Shown: in pieces, positions 1-8,946 of the stretch | Layout: every line of letters starts with the position of its first letter | Numbering within the stretch: the stretch's first letter is position 1 | Assembly (NCBI GenBank): GCA_947039485.1 | Contig: CAMQZC010000010.1 | Location: 1-64,000, forward strand | Direction of reading: 5' to 3' | From: an uncultured Verrucomicrobiales bacterium | Lineage (GTDB): Bacteria; Verrucomicrobiota; Verrucomicrobiia; Verrucomicrobiales; Akkermansiaceae | DNA: 64,000 nucleotides | The notes under the pieces: model-generated | What the model was told of the DNA's origin: nothing | Database searches by the model: none | Seen by the model: the letters and a program-made list of their open reading frames with translations, nothing else | Translations under genes and position numbers: made by a program

Positions 1-325
1 TTGCTCTCCAAACCCCATTGAGGGGCGGCGCTTTTGCATGCTATCGCTATGATACCTTAGCTGATGTTGTCGGATGCTGCCGCGACTCTCCGAGTGCTCT
101 ACCGAGGGTGTCTCTGACGGGTCTTGCCAGACAGGCTTGGGGAGCTTGCTCTCCAAACCCCATTGAGGGGCGGCGCTTTTGCATGCTATCGCTATGATAC
201 TTTAGCTGATGTTGTCGGATGCAGCCGCGACTCTCCGAGTGCTCTACCGAGGGTGTCTCTGACGGGTCTTGCCAGACTGGCTTGGGGAGCTTGCTCCCCA
301 AACCCCATTGAGGGGCGGCGCTTTT
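1..325. repeat. 145-bp tandem repeat array (2 full copies and a partial, cut by window edge)
   Basis: Units begin at 1, 146 and 291, with exact 145-nt periodicity. The two full copies differ at only a few bases (for example near 56 and 57 of the unit, and one base before the unit junction). The third copy breaks off after about 35 nt. Each junction carries an inverted repeat; in the last copy it is a perfect 9-bp stem (282-290 with 293-301), followed by a small CCCC/GGGG hairpin (303-315). Reading frames through it are repetitive and unconvincing, so I call it non-coding. The array probably continues left of the window. Confidence 0.9.
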
Positions 326-405
326 TGGCAACTTATCAAATATCTATATCTCTAGTTTTAAGGGATACGCGGAGAGTGTGGTTGGCTGGGATGCATTTGT
401 AAAAC

Positions 406-439
406 AAAAAAGCCTCCAGTGTGTTCACTGGGGGCTTTT
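406..439 (-). terminator. Rho-independent terminator after the 454-1515 gene
   Basis: A 10-bp stem (412-421 with 426-435, one G-U pair) encloses a 4-nt loop. It is flanked by A6 on the left and T4 on the right, so it could work in both directions. It lies just downstream of the minus-strand gene that ends at 454. Confidence 0.75.
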
Positions 440-453
440 ACTAGAGTGTTGCG

Positions 454-1515
454 TTAGTCTCCAAAGTCAAAGTTTCGCTCGGCGTCTTTTTTACGCTGAT
501 TTTTTTGGTTCTTTGCTTTCTTAGCGGCTATTTCTTTTTTACGCGCATTTTTGTCTTTTTTGATTGCTTTGTTGTTTGCCCAGATGTTACCAAGATGTGC
601 CATAATGACTCCGTATTTGGTATTTGGTGCTATTTTCTCAGAGTTGCGAGCTTCTGCTTTGATCGCTCCTCCTCGTACACCGGCTCTTCTCATGGAGCCC
701 ATGATGAGGTTATAGGCGGCTTGGCGGTCTTCTTCTCGTAGAGCTGCGTCTTTGATGATTTTCATGCTCTCGGTTTTTATTGCTGAGGGGTCTTCGACGA
801 AGTCGGGTTTGAGGAATCCATCAGTAGTGTCAAGCTGCTTGTACATGAAGAGCAAGGCATTATGTTTGTATCGACGCAGGTAGCCATCAGTGTCGCTGGG
901 GTCAGCTCCTTGAATCATGGCTTCAATACCTTCAGGGGGAGCGATGCCGAGTTCGCAGGTGGCTGAGAGGAGTTTGGCTTTTTCTGCGCCGCTCTCATTC
1001 TTGGCTTGCTCAAGGAGTTCTTGCTGCTTTTTGAGGGCTGCTAGTTTTACTGAGATGTTTCTCTGTCCGAGTGATCCGCTTTCATCACCGAGAAAGTCGC
1101 TGCCTATGAGTTTTGCGTAGTTGCGTCCGGTTTTGTCAAACATCATAACGCTGGGGCAAACGGTGAGTGGGGGGGCGGGCATGGATCCTTGGATGATTAT
1201 TGCTTTGGCTGCGTCTTCTGCCACTTTCTCATCATGCGGGTTTTGGTAGAAGGGTACTGCTATCATGATAGCTCCTCCAGCTGCTGATTTGGTGTCAGAG
1301 CTTTTCCAAAAACTTTTGAGCATTCGGGTGCTGCGTGCGTTCCAGTCGGGGCCGTAGCAGTAGGCTATGACTCCCTCGGCCCCAGCTTGATCAAGGGCTT
1401 CGTTATAGCTTAGAGCCTTGGCTTTGGCAAGTGCCTGACTGTTAATCATGAGGCTAGCGAGTAGGCAAAGGATGAGGCTGCTTTTAACGGTTTTAATTGC
1501 GAATCTTGTCGTCAT
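454..1515 (-). CDS. secreted thioredoxin-fold protein without catalytic cysteines
   Basis: 353 aa with an N-terminal signal peptide (about 1-30). Residues 45-145 resemble a thioredoxin fold: a beta strand leads to W58-N59-A60-R61-S62 where thioredoxins have W-C-x-x-C, and C120-P121 sits where the cis-proline is expected. Both redox cysteines are therefore replaced, which suggests a binding or scaffold role rather than a redox one. The C-terminus (about 310-350) is very rich in lysine. The ATG overlaps the end of the upstream transglutaminase-like gene by 23 nt, so the two are translationally linked. A diverged homologue with the same partner lies at 14710-15924 (there W49-E50-R51-F52-S53 and Y106-P107). 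The fold is inferred from motif placement only. Confidence 0.8.
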   Translation of the reverse strand: MTTRFAIKTVKSSLILCLLASLMINSQALAKAKALSYNEALDQAGAEGVIAYCYGPDWNARSTRMLKSFWKSSDTKSAAGGAIMIAVPFYQNPHDEKVAEDAAKAIIIQGSMPAPPLTVCPSVMMFDKTGRNYAKLIGSDFLGDESGSLGQRNISVKLAALKKQQELLEQAKNESGAEKAKLLSATCELGIAPPEGIEAMIQGADPSDTDGYLRRYKHNALLFMYKQLDTTDGFLKPDFVEDPSAIKTESMKIIKDAALREEDRQAAYNLIMGSMRRAGVRGGAIKAEARNSEKIAPNTKYGVIMAHLGNIWANNKAIKKDKNARKKEIAAKKAKNQKNQRKKDAERNFDFGD

Positions 1516-4096
1516 AGATGAGGAGGGTTTTAAATTTGATGCCTACGTGTTGATCAGATCCAGAGTCGATTCTGATGTATTTTGCTAACGGGCGGTTGCG
1601 TTTGATTTCTAAGTGGAGGTAGTCTTTGTCTGATCGCTCGGGGAGCTCGGTGAGTATCTTCCAATTCTTGCCGTCAATGGAGTACTGGACTTGCCATTCG
1701 TAGTAGGAACCTAGTGAACTCATGGGGACGATTTGGATGCAGCCTATGCGTGTGGCTCGTTCGAGCTCGATGGTGACGAGTTGGTGCTTGCCGCCTTCGC
1801 TCATGATGCGACCGCCTGTGCCGTTGAGGGCTGCGGCGTGCTCTACGATACTAGATGGATCCTCATGGTAGGTGCTGAGGCTGATAACTGCTTTGTCGCT
1901 GATGATCTTGCCTCTCGCTGGCTGTCTAATGTCGGGGAGGCTTCCGCTTCCTTTGACGTAGTCGGCGCTGTACTTCCAGAATTGCTTGCGATCATTTGTC
2001 TCCTCGGTGGAGCGGATGAGTGCTGCGTCGATGAGGAGTGTGTTTTTGACTGTTTCTCGTTTTTTCTCAATGAGTTTGATGAATCGCTTGGTTTGCGATT
2101 TGTTAAAGAGGAAGATGTCTTGGAGTGCCCAAGTGAGGGCTGATGCGAATTCAGGTTTTTCGCCAACTGCGTTGAGGAGCATCTCGTAGTAGGTGTTGCG
2201 TTGCTGGGCTGATTTGCCCAGGGCACTAGCCTGCATGTCTAAGAAGGGAATCATATCCCAATGTGCGTCTTCCTGCTTTGCTAGGTTGTTGAAGTAGGCG
2301 GCAAAGCATTGCTGCTTCCACTTCATGTTGCGCACGTGCTTCAGCATGGTTGGGTAGATTGAGTCGCGGAGGAACTTGGCGCAGCCCTCGGGGTTGCGTG
2401 GTGCCATTGCTTCGCAGACAAAGGAGTTGACCTTGACCCAGCGTTGTGGGTTTTTCTTGAGGTTGGCGGCGGCGGATTTGATGTACTCCATCCAGACACC
2501 GCGGTTGAGGGGCTGATGGGAGACTGAGAGCTCAAAGAGGGTGAGTCCTGCAAGGGCATTGCCTTTGTTGACGAGGACTGAGCCAAGTGTGGCGAGCATT
2601 TGTGCGTCACGGGTGATGGCGCCTTGCTTGTACATGTTGCTATACATTTGCATTGTGCTCCACTCACTCTCACCCCATACTGGGTAGTGAGGGTACTTTT
2701 TGGGGAAGATGGAGTTACATGGATGCCACTTGCCATCCATGTAGATGGCAAAGGCACAGTGACCTGGCTCGCCCATGGTGAAGGCTGGGATGCCGTTCGC
2801 GTTGGCTGATGCGGTGCCATAGTGGGAGACCCCACCGCACACGGCTCCAATATCGCGTGTCATCTTAGCAAAGTTGCCAGGGTAGCTCACGGTGAAGGGG
2901 GCGTAGTAGTGTGCCGAGAAGATAACATCACCAAAGATATTGGAGGGTAGATAGGGTACTTGGAAACCGAATGCTGTGTAGGATTTGACTGGTGCTGAGT
3001 TGTTGTCGCGCAGCCATTTCATGGTGCTTGCTGTACCAAAGGAGGATGTGCCTTTCCAACCGCAGGTGAAGCGTAGCAGCCAGTTAGGTAGGCTGTAAAA
3101 GTCGCGATTGAAGAGTTGCTTGTCAACGCCTTCAGCAAAGAAAAGATAGCGCTCACGAGCGAGTTTGTAGATGTCTACTGATCCTTTCTTGTTTTTCTTG
3201 GGGCGCGCTGAGAGGAGTCCATCTTTGCGCATTTGCTCGATTTCATCTTCGCTGAGGCTGCGCTTCGCGCCTCCCGTGTACCATCCATTGCGTGTGTATT
3301 CTACGGCTACTGCTCCTGCGATGTCTCGCTTGATATTCTCGCGCATGCGGATGTCATCGCTATTCTCTGTGAGGATGACTTCATCCATCTTGGGGTCGCG
3401 TTGGCGGAAATGGTAGACCATGGAGAGGGCTATCTCGGGCTTCTCAAGTTGTCCATCGTAGACAAAGCTGGCCACCCATGGGAGATTGTTGAGCAAAGGC
3501 TCAAGATCGGTACGCATCTTGGCGTCTTTCATCATGGCTGCGAGAATATCAAGGTCGGAGCGGTGTAGCAGCTCCCACTGGGCTATCATGAGGCGGTTCT
3601 CTGGCTTTTTGATGAATGCCATGACCTTTTCGCGGTCTCGGCCAGAGCCGATTCCTGCGCGGATTTTCCCTGCAAATTTTTCTTTCAGTATGTTGGGCTT
3701 GAGCCACTGCGAGGCCTTGATGCTGGCGTTGAAATTAGGCTCTTCGGCGGGCTCTAAGCCATCGCTTTCGCTGCGTATGGTCCTGATGAGGTTGTTGCCC
3801 ATGTCGCTATCATCCTCAATGACTGCAATTTCTTTGTCTTCCTCGGGAGTTGTTATTTCAAAATCTTCGCTTTCGTCCCCTCCAAAGAGGTCCTCGGTGT
3901 CGATTGTTTCTTTAACAATGATTGTTTGTGTTTTTTTAGTGCTTTCCGTTCCCTTGGTGCTTTTTTTAGCGATGCTAGGGTCATTTTTCAGACTGAAGGA
4001 GGCGATGCCTTGCATGAAGCTGGGGCCAGCGAAGTAGCCGAGCATTCCTGAGATCAGGGCTGTGCCTATTAAAATGATGTTGCCGCGTAATTTCAT
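1493..4096 (-). CDS. membrane-anchored transglutaminase-like protein with C-terminal discoidin (F5/8C-like) domain
   Basis: 867 aa. Residues 5-25 form a membrane anchor or uncleaved signal, followed by an acidic, low-complexity linker (about 36-120). Residues 335-480 resemble the transglutaminase/cysteine-protease core: GAVCGG (C420), then GEPGHCA (H446) 26 residues on, then YMDGKW (D454), a plausible Cys-His-Asp triad. A helical region (490-710) follows. Residues 730-867 look like a discoidin/F5-8C beta sandwich, with a typical QVQYSIDGKNW segment and closing YIRI strand, probably binding glycans or surfaces. The substrate is unknown. The protein is probably exported and acts outside the cytoplasm. 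It is first in a two-gene unit with the thioredoxin-fold gene. A homologue lies at 15949-18288 with the same Cys-to-His spacing. It could be a protease, a transamidase, or an inactive binder. Confidence 0.8.
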   Translation of the reverse strand: MKLRGNIILIGTALISGMLGYFAGPSFMQGIASFSLKNDPSIAKKSTKGTESTKKTQTIIVKETIDTEDLFGGDESEDFEITTPEEDKEIAVIEDDSDMGNNLIRTIRSESDGLEPAEEPNFNASIKASQWLKPNILKEKFAGKIRAGIGSGRDREKVMAFIKKPENRLMIAQWELLHRSDLDILAAMMKDAKMRTDLEPLLNNLPWVASFVYDGQLEKPEIALSMVYHFRQRDPKMDEVILTENSDDIRMRENIKRDIAGAVAVEYTRNGWYTGGAKRSLSEDEIEQMRKDGLLSARPKKNKKGSVDIYKLARERYLFFAEGVDKQLFNRDFYSLPNWLLRFTCGWKGTSSFGTASTMKWLRDNNSAPVKSYTAFGFQVPYLPSNIFGDVIFSAHYYAPFTVSYPGNFAKMTRDIGAVCGGVSHYGTASANANGIPAFTMGEPGHCAFAIYMDGKWHPCNSIFPKKYPHYPVWGESEWSTMQMYSNMYKQGAITRDAQMLATLGSVLVNKGNALAGLTLFELSVSHQPLNRGVWMEYIKSAAANLKKNPQRWVKVNSFVCEAMAPRNPEGCAKFLRDSIYPTMLKHVRNMKWKQQCFAAYFNNLAKQEDAHWDMIPFLDMQASALGKSAQQRNTYYEMLLNAVGEKPEFASALTWALQDIFLFNKSQTKRFIKLIEKKRETVKNTLLIDAALIRSTEETNDRKQFWKYSADYVKGSGSLPDIRQPARGKIISDKAVISLSTYHEDPSSIVEHAAALNGTGGRIMSEGGKHQLVTIELERATRIGCIQIVPMSSLGSYYEWQVQYSIDGKNWKILTELPERSDKDYLHLEIKRNRPLAKYIRIDSGSDQHVGIKFKTLLIYDDKIRN

Positions 4097-4163
4097 TCAC
4101 TTGTGATTTAACATAATTGAGCTCATAAGTCAAGGGAGGATGAGTGTGTGGGGGATTTTTTCA

Positions 4164-4205
4164 TAAAAAAATCCCCGCCCAGCTTTTGTATCGCGGGGCG
4201 GGGAT
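4164..4205 (-). terminator. Rho-independent terminator of htpG
   Basis: A 10-bp GC-rich stem (4171-4180 with 4196-4205) is followed on the minus strand by a T-run (4170 down to 4164), 25 nt after the htpG stop. Confidence 0.85.
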
Positions 4206-4229
4206 TGGCGTTTTTCTTTCTCTGCCTTC

Positions 4230-6080
4230 TTACTTGTCAGCAAGAAGTTGCTCGAGGAGGGCTTGGGAGTTCTCTGCGAGTTGGGCTGGGTCGTCGAGGA
4301 GTCCTGCGCGCAGCAGGGCGGTGTTGACGATTTGCCCTGCGAGGAGCTTAGCGAGTGCTTCGTCGCTTTGACGCAGCTGCTCGAGCTTCATGACGATGGG
4401 GTGATGGGGGTTGATGGCGATTTCTGGGTGGGTCTCAGGGACGCTTTGACCCATGGCTTGGAGGTAGGCCTTGACGTCGGGGGATACATCATTGGCTCCT
4501 TGCATGGCCATGGCGGGGGCTGTCATGGCGCGGTCACCGGGGCTGACTTTCTCAAATTGATCCTTGAAGCTTTCGCTCATCCAGCTGCTCAGGGCTGTGG
4601 CGGCGTCGGCATCGAGACCGGGGCGGTCGTTATCGGGGGTATCAAGCTCGGGGAGGTCGAGGTCAGAGCGGTCGATGGCTTTGATATTTTTCTCCTCCAT
4701 GCGCATGAGGCTGTCGATGACGAATTGGTCGCCGCTCTCGATGAAGAAGGCTACTTCAAATCCTCGGGCCTTGAGGGCGTCGATGTAGGGGGAGTTCTCA
4801 AGTTGTGCGCGCTTGTTGCCGTAGAGGACGTAGATGTCGTTCTGATTCTCTTTCATGCGGCTGATGTAGTCCGCAAAGCTGGTGAGCTTACCTGCCTCTG
4901 TGAAGCTGGATTCAAAGCGCAGCAGCTTGCCGAGTTGCTCTTTGTGCTCCCAGCTGGTGACGACGCCTTCTTTGATGTAGCGGTTGTACTGGGTGTAGAA
5001 TTCACCGTACTGTTCACTGTTGTTCTTGGCCATGTCCTCAAGCGTCTTGATGAATCGCTTGGTGATGATGCCCGAAATCTTGCGCAGCAGGCTGTTGTCT
5101 TGGAGCATCTCGCGAGAGATGTTGAGCGGGAGGTCTTCGCTGTCTACGACACCGACGAGGAAGCGCAGCCACTCAGGCAGCAGTCCTTCGGGCTTGCTGT
5201 CGATGAGTACCTTGTGGCAGTAGAGTGAGACTTTTTGCTCTGTACGACCAAAGCCCATGGCCTCGGGGTTTTCCTTGGGGATGAAGAGGAGGCTAGAGAG
5301 TGAGATTGGGGCCTCTGCGCTAAAGTGCATGTGTCCAAGTGGGTCACTTTCTGTGTGACCGACAAATTGGTAGAATGCATTGTATTGCTCAGCGCTAACC
5401 TCCTTCTTGTTCTTGAGCCAGAGGGCTTGGACGGTGTTGAGTTGCTCGCCTTCAAAGTCGATGGGGAAGCCGATGAAGTTGCTGTATTGTTTGACGATGT
5501 GGCGTACATGGTCGGGCTTGGCAAAGAGGTCGGCGTCTTCTTTGAGTTTGATGAGGATGCTGGTGCCGCGAGGTGTGTCTTCGGGGGCTGGGCCGAGGCT
5601 GTAGCCTTCTTTGCCGTCGCTGATCCACTTGACAGGTTTGGCTTCTGGCTGCCATGAGCGCGTGGTGACTTCTACTTCATCAGCGACCATGAAGACGCTA
5701 TAGAAGCCAACGCCAAATTGACCGATGAGGTCTTGGCTGCTGCTGCTGCCTTGGCTCTCCTTGATGAGTTCGAGGTATTTCTTGGTGCCAGAGTGGGCGA
5801 TGGTGCCGAGGTATTCGACGATTTCCTCCTCCGTCATGCCAAGGCCGCTGTCGGAGATGCTGAGGGTTTTGTTTTCCTCGTCGCAGCTGATGTTGAGTCT
5901 TAATTCAAGCTCTGGCTGGTAGATGCTGTTCTCGGTGAGTTGCTTAAGTCGTAGTTTTTCGAGTGCGTCGGAGCCGTTGGATGCTAACTCGCGGATGAAG
6001 ACTTCACGGTCGCTGTAAAAGGCGTGGATGACGATATCAAGCAGCTGTCTTACTTCTGTTTCAAATGGGCGTGTGTTCAT
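4230..6080 (-). CDS. htpG: molecular chaperone HtpG (Hsp90)
   Basis: 616 aa, the usual length for bacterial Hsp90. The GHKL ATPase domain is at the N-terminus: E31 and N35 in RELASNGSDA, DSGLGM (77-82), and the GQFGVGFYS lid/glycine motif at 120-128. Middle and dimerisation domains follow. It is an ATP-dependent cytosolic chaperone working with DnaK clients. It is monocistronic, with its own promoter about 12 nt before the ATG and a strong terminator after the stop. The start is fixed by the conserved TRPFETEVRQLLD opening. Confidence 0.97.
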   Translation of the reverse strand: MNTRPFETEVRQLLDIVIHAFYSDREVFIRELASNGSDALEKLRLKQLTENSIYQPELELRLNISCDEENKTLSISDSGLGMTEEEIVEYLGTIAHSGTKKYLELIKESQGSSSSQDLIGQFGVGFYSVFMVADEVEVTTRSWQPEAKPVKWISDGKEGYSLGPAPEDTPRGTSILIKLKEDADLFAKPDHVRHIVKQYSNFIGFPIDFEGEQLNTVQALWLKNKKEVSAEQYNAFYQFVGHTESDPLGHMHFSAEAPISLSSLLFIPKENPEAMGFGRTEQKVSLYCHKVLIDSKPEGLLPEWLRFLVGVVDSEDLPLNISREMLQDNSLLRKISGIITKRFIKTLEDMAKNNSEQYGEFYTQYNRYIKEGVVTSWEHKEQLGKLLRFESSFTEAGKLTSFADYISRMKENQNDIYVLYGNKRAQLENSPYIDALKARGFEVAFFIESGDQFVIDSLMRMEEKNIKAIDRSDLDLPELDTPDNDRPGLDADAATALSSWMSESFKDQFEKVSPGDRAMTAPAMAMQGANDVSPDVKAYLQAMGQSVPETHPEIAINPHHPIVMKLEQLRQSDEALAKLLAGQIVNTALLRAGLLDDPAQLAENSQALLEQLLADK

Positions 6081-6092
6081 AGTTGTATGTGT

Positions 6093-6120
6093 ATTTTATG
6101 CAGTTAGTGCGAGAGGTCAA
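6093..6120 (-). promoter_or_regulatory. sigma70-type promoter of htpG, short leader
   Basis: Minus strand: TTGACC (6115-6120), 16-nt spacer, TAAAAT (6093-6098). Only 12 nt separate the -10 box from the ATG at 6080, predicting a leader of about 6 nt and no Shine-Dalgarno site. Confidence 0.65.
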
Positions 6121-6223
6121 GATGATTTTGAGGCATGCGGCTCTTAGCTGGTGTAGCGGGGCTCTTTTTGTGGCTATAATATGCTTTGTTTGATCTTGCT
6201 AGCGCGTAGTTTTTGAAATTTCC

Positions 6224-6252
6224 TTGACTATTGTATATACTTGGTGCATAAA
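6224..6252 (+). promoter_or_regulatory. putative promoter of fmt, leaderless
   Basis: TTGACT (6224-6229), 17-nt spacer, CATAAA (6247-6252). The predicted transcription start falls at or next to the ATG at 6259, which supports that start over the upstream in-frame TTG at 6241. An isolated TATAAT at 6175-6180 has no clear -35. Confidence 0.5.
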
Positions 6253-6258
6253 AACGTC

Positions 6259-7236
6259 ATGCGTATTGTTCTGATGGCTACTGGGGATATTGCAGTTCCT
6301 ACATTTCGTGCTTTAGAGGCATCGGGGCAGTTAGTTGCTCTTTTTACTCAGCCCGACCGCCCTGTGGGTCGTCATCTAGTGCTGACGCCTCCTTATATCA
6401 AGACGCTGGCTCTCGAGGCTAGCGTAGCTGTTTATCAACCTGAGCGCATGCGTGATGCTGATGCGGTGGCCGCTCTGGCGGCTCTCGATGTGGATGTGCT
6501 GGTTGTCATGGCTTATGGTCAGATTCTTTCGCAGGAGGTGATTGACTGCCCTCGCTTGGCATGTATCAATGCTCACGCTTCTCTGCTTCCTCGTCATCGC
6601 GGGGCTGCTTGTATTCAGGCTGCAATCGAGGCAGGGGATGATGAATCGGGGATGACGATTATGCATGTGGTCAAGAAGCTGGATGCTGGCGATATTATCT
6701 CTCAGTGCGCAATTAATCTTGAGGGGACTGAGACGGCGGAGTCGCTGCACGATGCTCTCTCTGATATAACTCCTGCTCTGCTAATGCAGTCTATCTCCGC
6801 TCTGGAGGATGGCTCTGCTCTGCGTATGGAGCAGGATGAGAGCTTGATGACTTATGCTCCTAAGTTGCTGCGTCCTCACGGTGAGCTTGACTGGGCGCAG
6901 CCTGCCTTTCAGGTAGCGCGCAAAATTCGAGCTTATCATTCTTGGCCCGGTACCTTCACCTCTTACCCCTCGGTGAAGAAGGATACTGATAAGTTGTTGA
7001 AAATTTTTCCTCCCATCAATGTGTTTGCGAGGATTGAGAAGCCCGTTGGCACGGTGGATGGTGAGGTGCTTGAGGCTGGACCTGAGGGCTTGCTTGTCTC
7101 CTGCGGTGGTGTGCAGGGTGGTGCTATTCTAATTGCTACGATGCAGCCTCCAGGAAGTCGCAAGATGAATGCGGAGAGTTTCTTTGCTGGGCATAAGATT
7201 ATGCCTGGTACAATTCTTGGTAAGCGCAGCGAGTAA
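6259..7236 (+). CDS. fmt: methionyl-tRNA formyltransferase
   Basis: 325 aa from the ATG at 6259; an in-frame TTG lies 18 nt upstream. It transfers the formyl group of 10-formyl-THF to initiator Met-tRNA. The catalytic Asn/His/Asp are visible: N104 and H106 in INAHASLLPRHRGAA, and D143 in LDAGDI. The C-terminal tRNA-binding half is present. It is not next to def, the usual partner. It converges with recF, the two stop codons being separated by a single base pair, with a 12-bp palindrome (7240-7251) just inside recF. Confidence 0.93.
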   Translation: MRIVLMATGDIAVPTFRALEASGQLVALFTQPDRPVGRHLVLTPPYIKTLALEASVAVYQPERMRDADAVAALAALDVDVLVVMAYGQILSQEVIDCPRLACINAHASLLPRHRGAACIQAAIEAGDDESGMTIMHVVKKLDAGDIISQCAINLEGTETAESLHDALSDITPALLMQSISALEDGSALRMEQDESLMTYAPKLLRPHGELDWAQPAFQVARKIRAYHSWPGTFTSYPSVKKDTDKLLKIFPPINVFARIEKPVGTVDGEVLEAGPEGLLVSCGGVQGGAILIATMQPPGSRKMNAESFFAGHKIMPGTILGKRSE

Positions 7237-7237
7237 T

Positions 7238-8290
7238 TTAGCTGCGCAGCTGCAAGTTCTCTACCTGAAAGATGGGTAGGGGGGCTGCGGCTCCACCCAG
7301 CCAGTTGAGCTGGGTGGTGGTGATGATGCTTTGCGAGTCGCTGGGTAGCGCCTCAAGTAGGGCTTGGCGTCTCTGGCTGTCAAGCTCGCCAAAGATGTCG
7401 TCGATGAGCAGGATGGGGGCGAGTCCTGTCTCGTCTTGCAGGAGGTTTGCCTGCCCTAGTTGGAGGGCTGTGGCAAGGCTGCGCTGCTGTCCCTCGGAGG
7501 CAAAGTCGCTTGCATCCTTGTCATTGATGAGGAGGATGAAGTCATCGCGTTGAGGTCCGCAGCTGGTGTAGCCTAGCCTCTCATCCTGATCGATGCTGGC
7601 GGCAAAGGCTTGCTCGAGATTGCCGGGGTTATACGCTTTGTAGTGTAGCTCAATGTGCTCTCTTTTCCCTGCGATGCGCTGGTGGCTCTGGCTGACATAG
7701 TTTTGGAGCCTCTCAAGCAGCATTTCGCGTAGCTTGATGATGATGGCTCCGTGCTCGGCGAGGATTTGGGCGTAGTTATGGAGTAGCTGGCGGCTGCGCC
7801 TGGGGTTTTTGAGCAGGGCATTGCGCGAGCGCAGTGCTTTGCGGTAGGCGATGAGGGCTGTGCGGTAGGCTGGGTGCCATTGCGTGCCGAGGAAGTCGAG
7901 GTACACTCGCCGCGGCTCCGCTCCATCTTGGACGAGGGAGATATCGCGGTTGCCCAGCCAGCTGACGGGGGAGGCGTCGCGTAGGTAGTCAGCATAGTCG
8001 CGGCGTATATTGCCATCGACGCGCAGTTGGAGGTTGCGGGGCTTCCAGTCGATGCGTCGTGTGCCATGAATGCTGCTCACGCTGATGCCAAACTCCTTTT
8101 GCCCATGCCCTGCAAGCCTCTCTAGTCGGCTGCTGCGAGGGGAGTGGAGGGAGAGGGCAAAGCAGATTGCCTCCAATAGGCTGGTTTTGCCCTGCGCGTT
8201 GTCTCCACAGAGAATTGCACCTGCGCTGGGGATATCCCAGCTCAGGCTGGGATAGCAGCGGAAGTTGTGCAGGCGCAGGGAGTGGAGCAT
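7238..8290 (-). CDS. recF: DNA replication and repair protein RecF
   Basis: 350 aa. An SMC-like ATPase acting in the RecFOR pathway to load RecA at gaps. Walker A GDNAQGKTS at 29-37, the ABC-signature segment SEGQQRSLATAL, and Walker B LLIDDIFGELD near the C-terminus. It is the last gene of ruvB-amidase-cmk-plsC-recF, 6 nt after plsC. recF usually sits in the dnaA-dnaN-recF-gyrB cluster; here it is instead beside another recombination gene, ruvB. Confidence 0.93.
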   Translation of the reverse strand: MLHSLRLHNFRCYPSLSWDIPSAGAILCGDNAQGKTSLLEAICFALSLHSPRSSRLERLAGHGQKEFGISVSSIHGTRRIDWKPRNLQLRVDGNIRRDYADYLRDASPVSWLGNRDISLVQDGAEPRRVYLDFLGTQWHPAYRTALIAYRKALRSRNALLKNPRRSRQLLHNYAQILAEHGAIIIKLREMLLERLQNYVSQSHQRIAGKREHIELHYKAYNPGNLEQAFAASIDQDERLGYTSCGPQRDDFILLINDKDASDFASEGQQRSLATALQLGQANLLQDETGLAPILLIDDIFGELDSQRRQALLEALPSDSQSIITTTQLNWLGGAAAPLPIFQVENLQLRS

Positions 8291-8296
8291 GGGGGC

Positions 8297-8929
8297 TTAG
8301 TAATCCACGTTGATGGCGCGGATGGAGTCCATGACCTTCTCCCCTAGTGCTCGCTGAGCCTTGCGGTCGCGGCCATTGACGCTCTCGCCACTGAGGTAGT
8401 AGGGTTTGCCAACAGAGACGGTGATGGGCATGAACTTGAGGGCTTTGGCGCCGATGGGTAGGCAGTCAAAGGCTCCGTCAATGCGGATGGGCTGCACGGG
8501 GATACCTGCGAGCTTGCTAAGGATGAGTCCGATGCCTGGCATGGCCTCATGGATATCTCCATCTTCGCTGCGTGATCCCTCGGGGAAGATGAGGACGCGG
8601 CCGCCACCACGCACAACACGCAGCACCTTGATGATGCTGGCTGGATCGGGGCGTGTCTGGTTGACGGGGATGCACTGGCAGTGATTCATCGCATAGTTCA
8701 TGCCTGGGGGATGCCAGAGGCTGTGGCGCGCGAGGAAATGGATGTAGTTGGGGAAGATGTGACCAATCATTGGGGGATCAAAGAAGCTCTGATGATTAGC
8801 CACGATGATGGCGGGGCCATCTTCAATAAGTCGATCGCGGTTGAGGACGCGTAGCTTGAAGAAGGATTCTCCGAGATTCATCGCCAGCATGCGGGAGAAA
8901 TGGGCAAAGAAGTTGGGGGCTATTGACAT
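8297..8929 (-). CDS. plsC: 1-acyl-sn-glycerol-3-phosphate acyltransferase
   Basis: 210 aa. Adds the second acyl chain to lysophosphatidic acid at the inner membrane. It shows the family's HX4D motif (H46 to D51 in NHQSFFD) and FPEGSRS (115-121), with a hydrophobic segment between. The cmk-plsC adjacency is common in bacteria. Spacing is 17 nt after cmk and 6 nt before recF. Confidence 0.9.
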   Translation of the reverse strand: MSIAPNFFAHFSRMLAMNLGESFFKLRVLNRDRLIEDGPAIIVANHQSFFDPPMIGHIFPNYIHFLARHSLWHPPGMNYAMNHCQCIPVNQTRPDPASIIKVLRVVRGGGRVLIFPEGSRSEDGDIHEAMPGIGLILSKLAGIPVQPIRIDGAFDCLPIGAKALKFMPITVSVGKPYYLSGESVNGRDRKAQRALGEKVMDSIRAINVDY

Positions 8930-8946
8930 AGGTATGGGGAGTGGTT

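Noticed and set aside
124..402. reading frames through the 145-bp repeats
   Set aside because: They are open on both strands only because of the repeat composition and have no plausible start or domain.
4248..5228. 326-codon frame antisense to htpG
   Set aside because: Lies wholly inside htpG; composition is that of a shadow frame.
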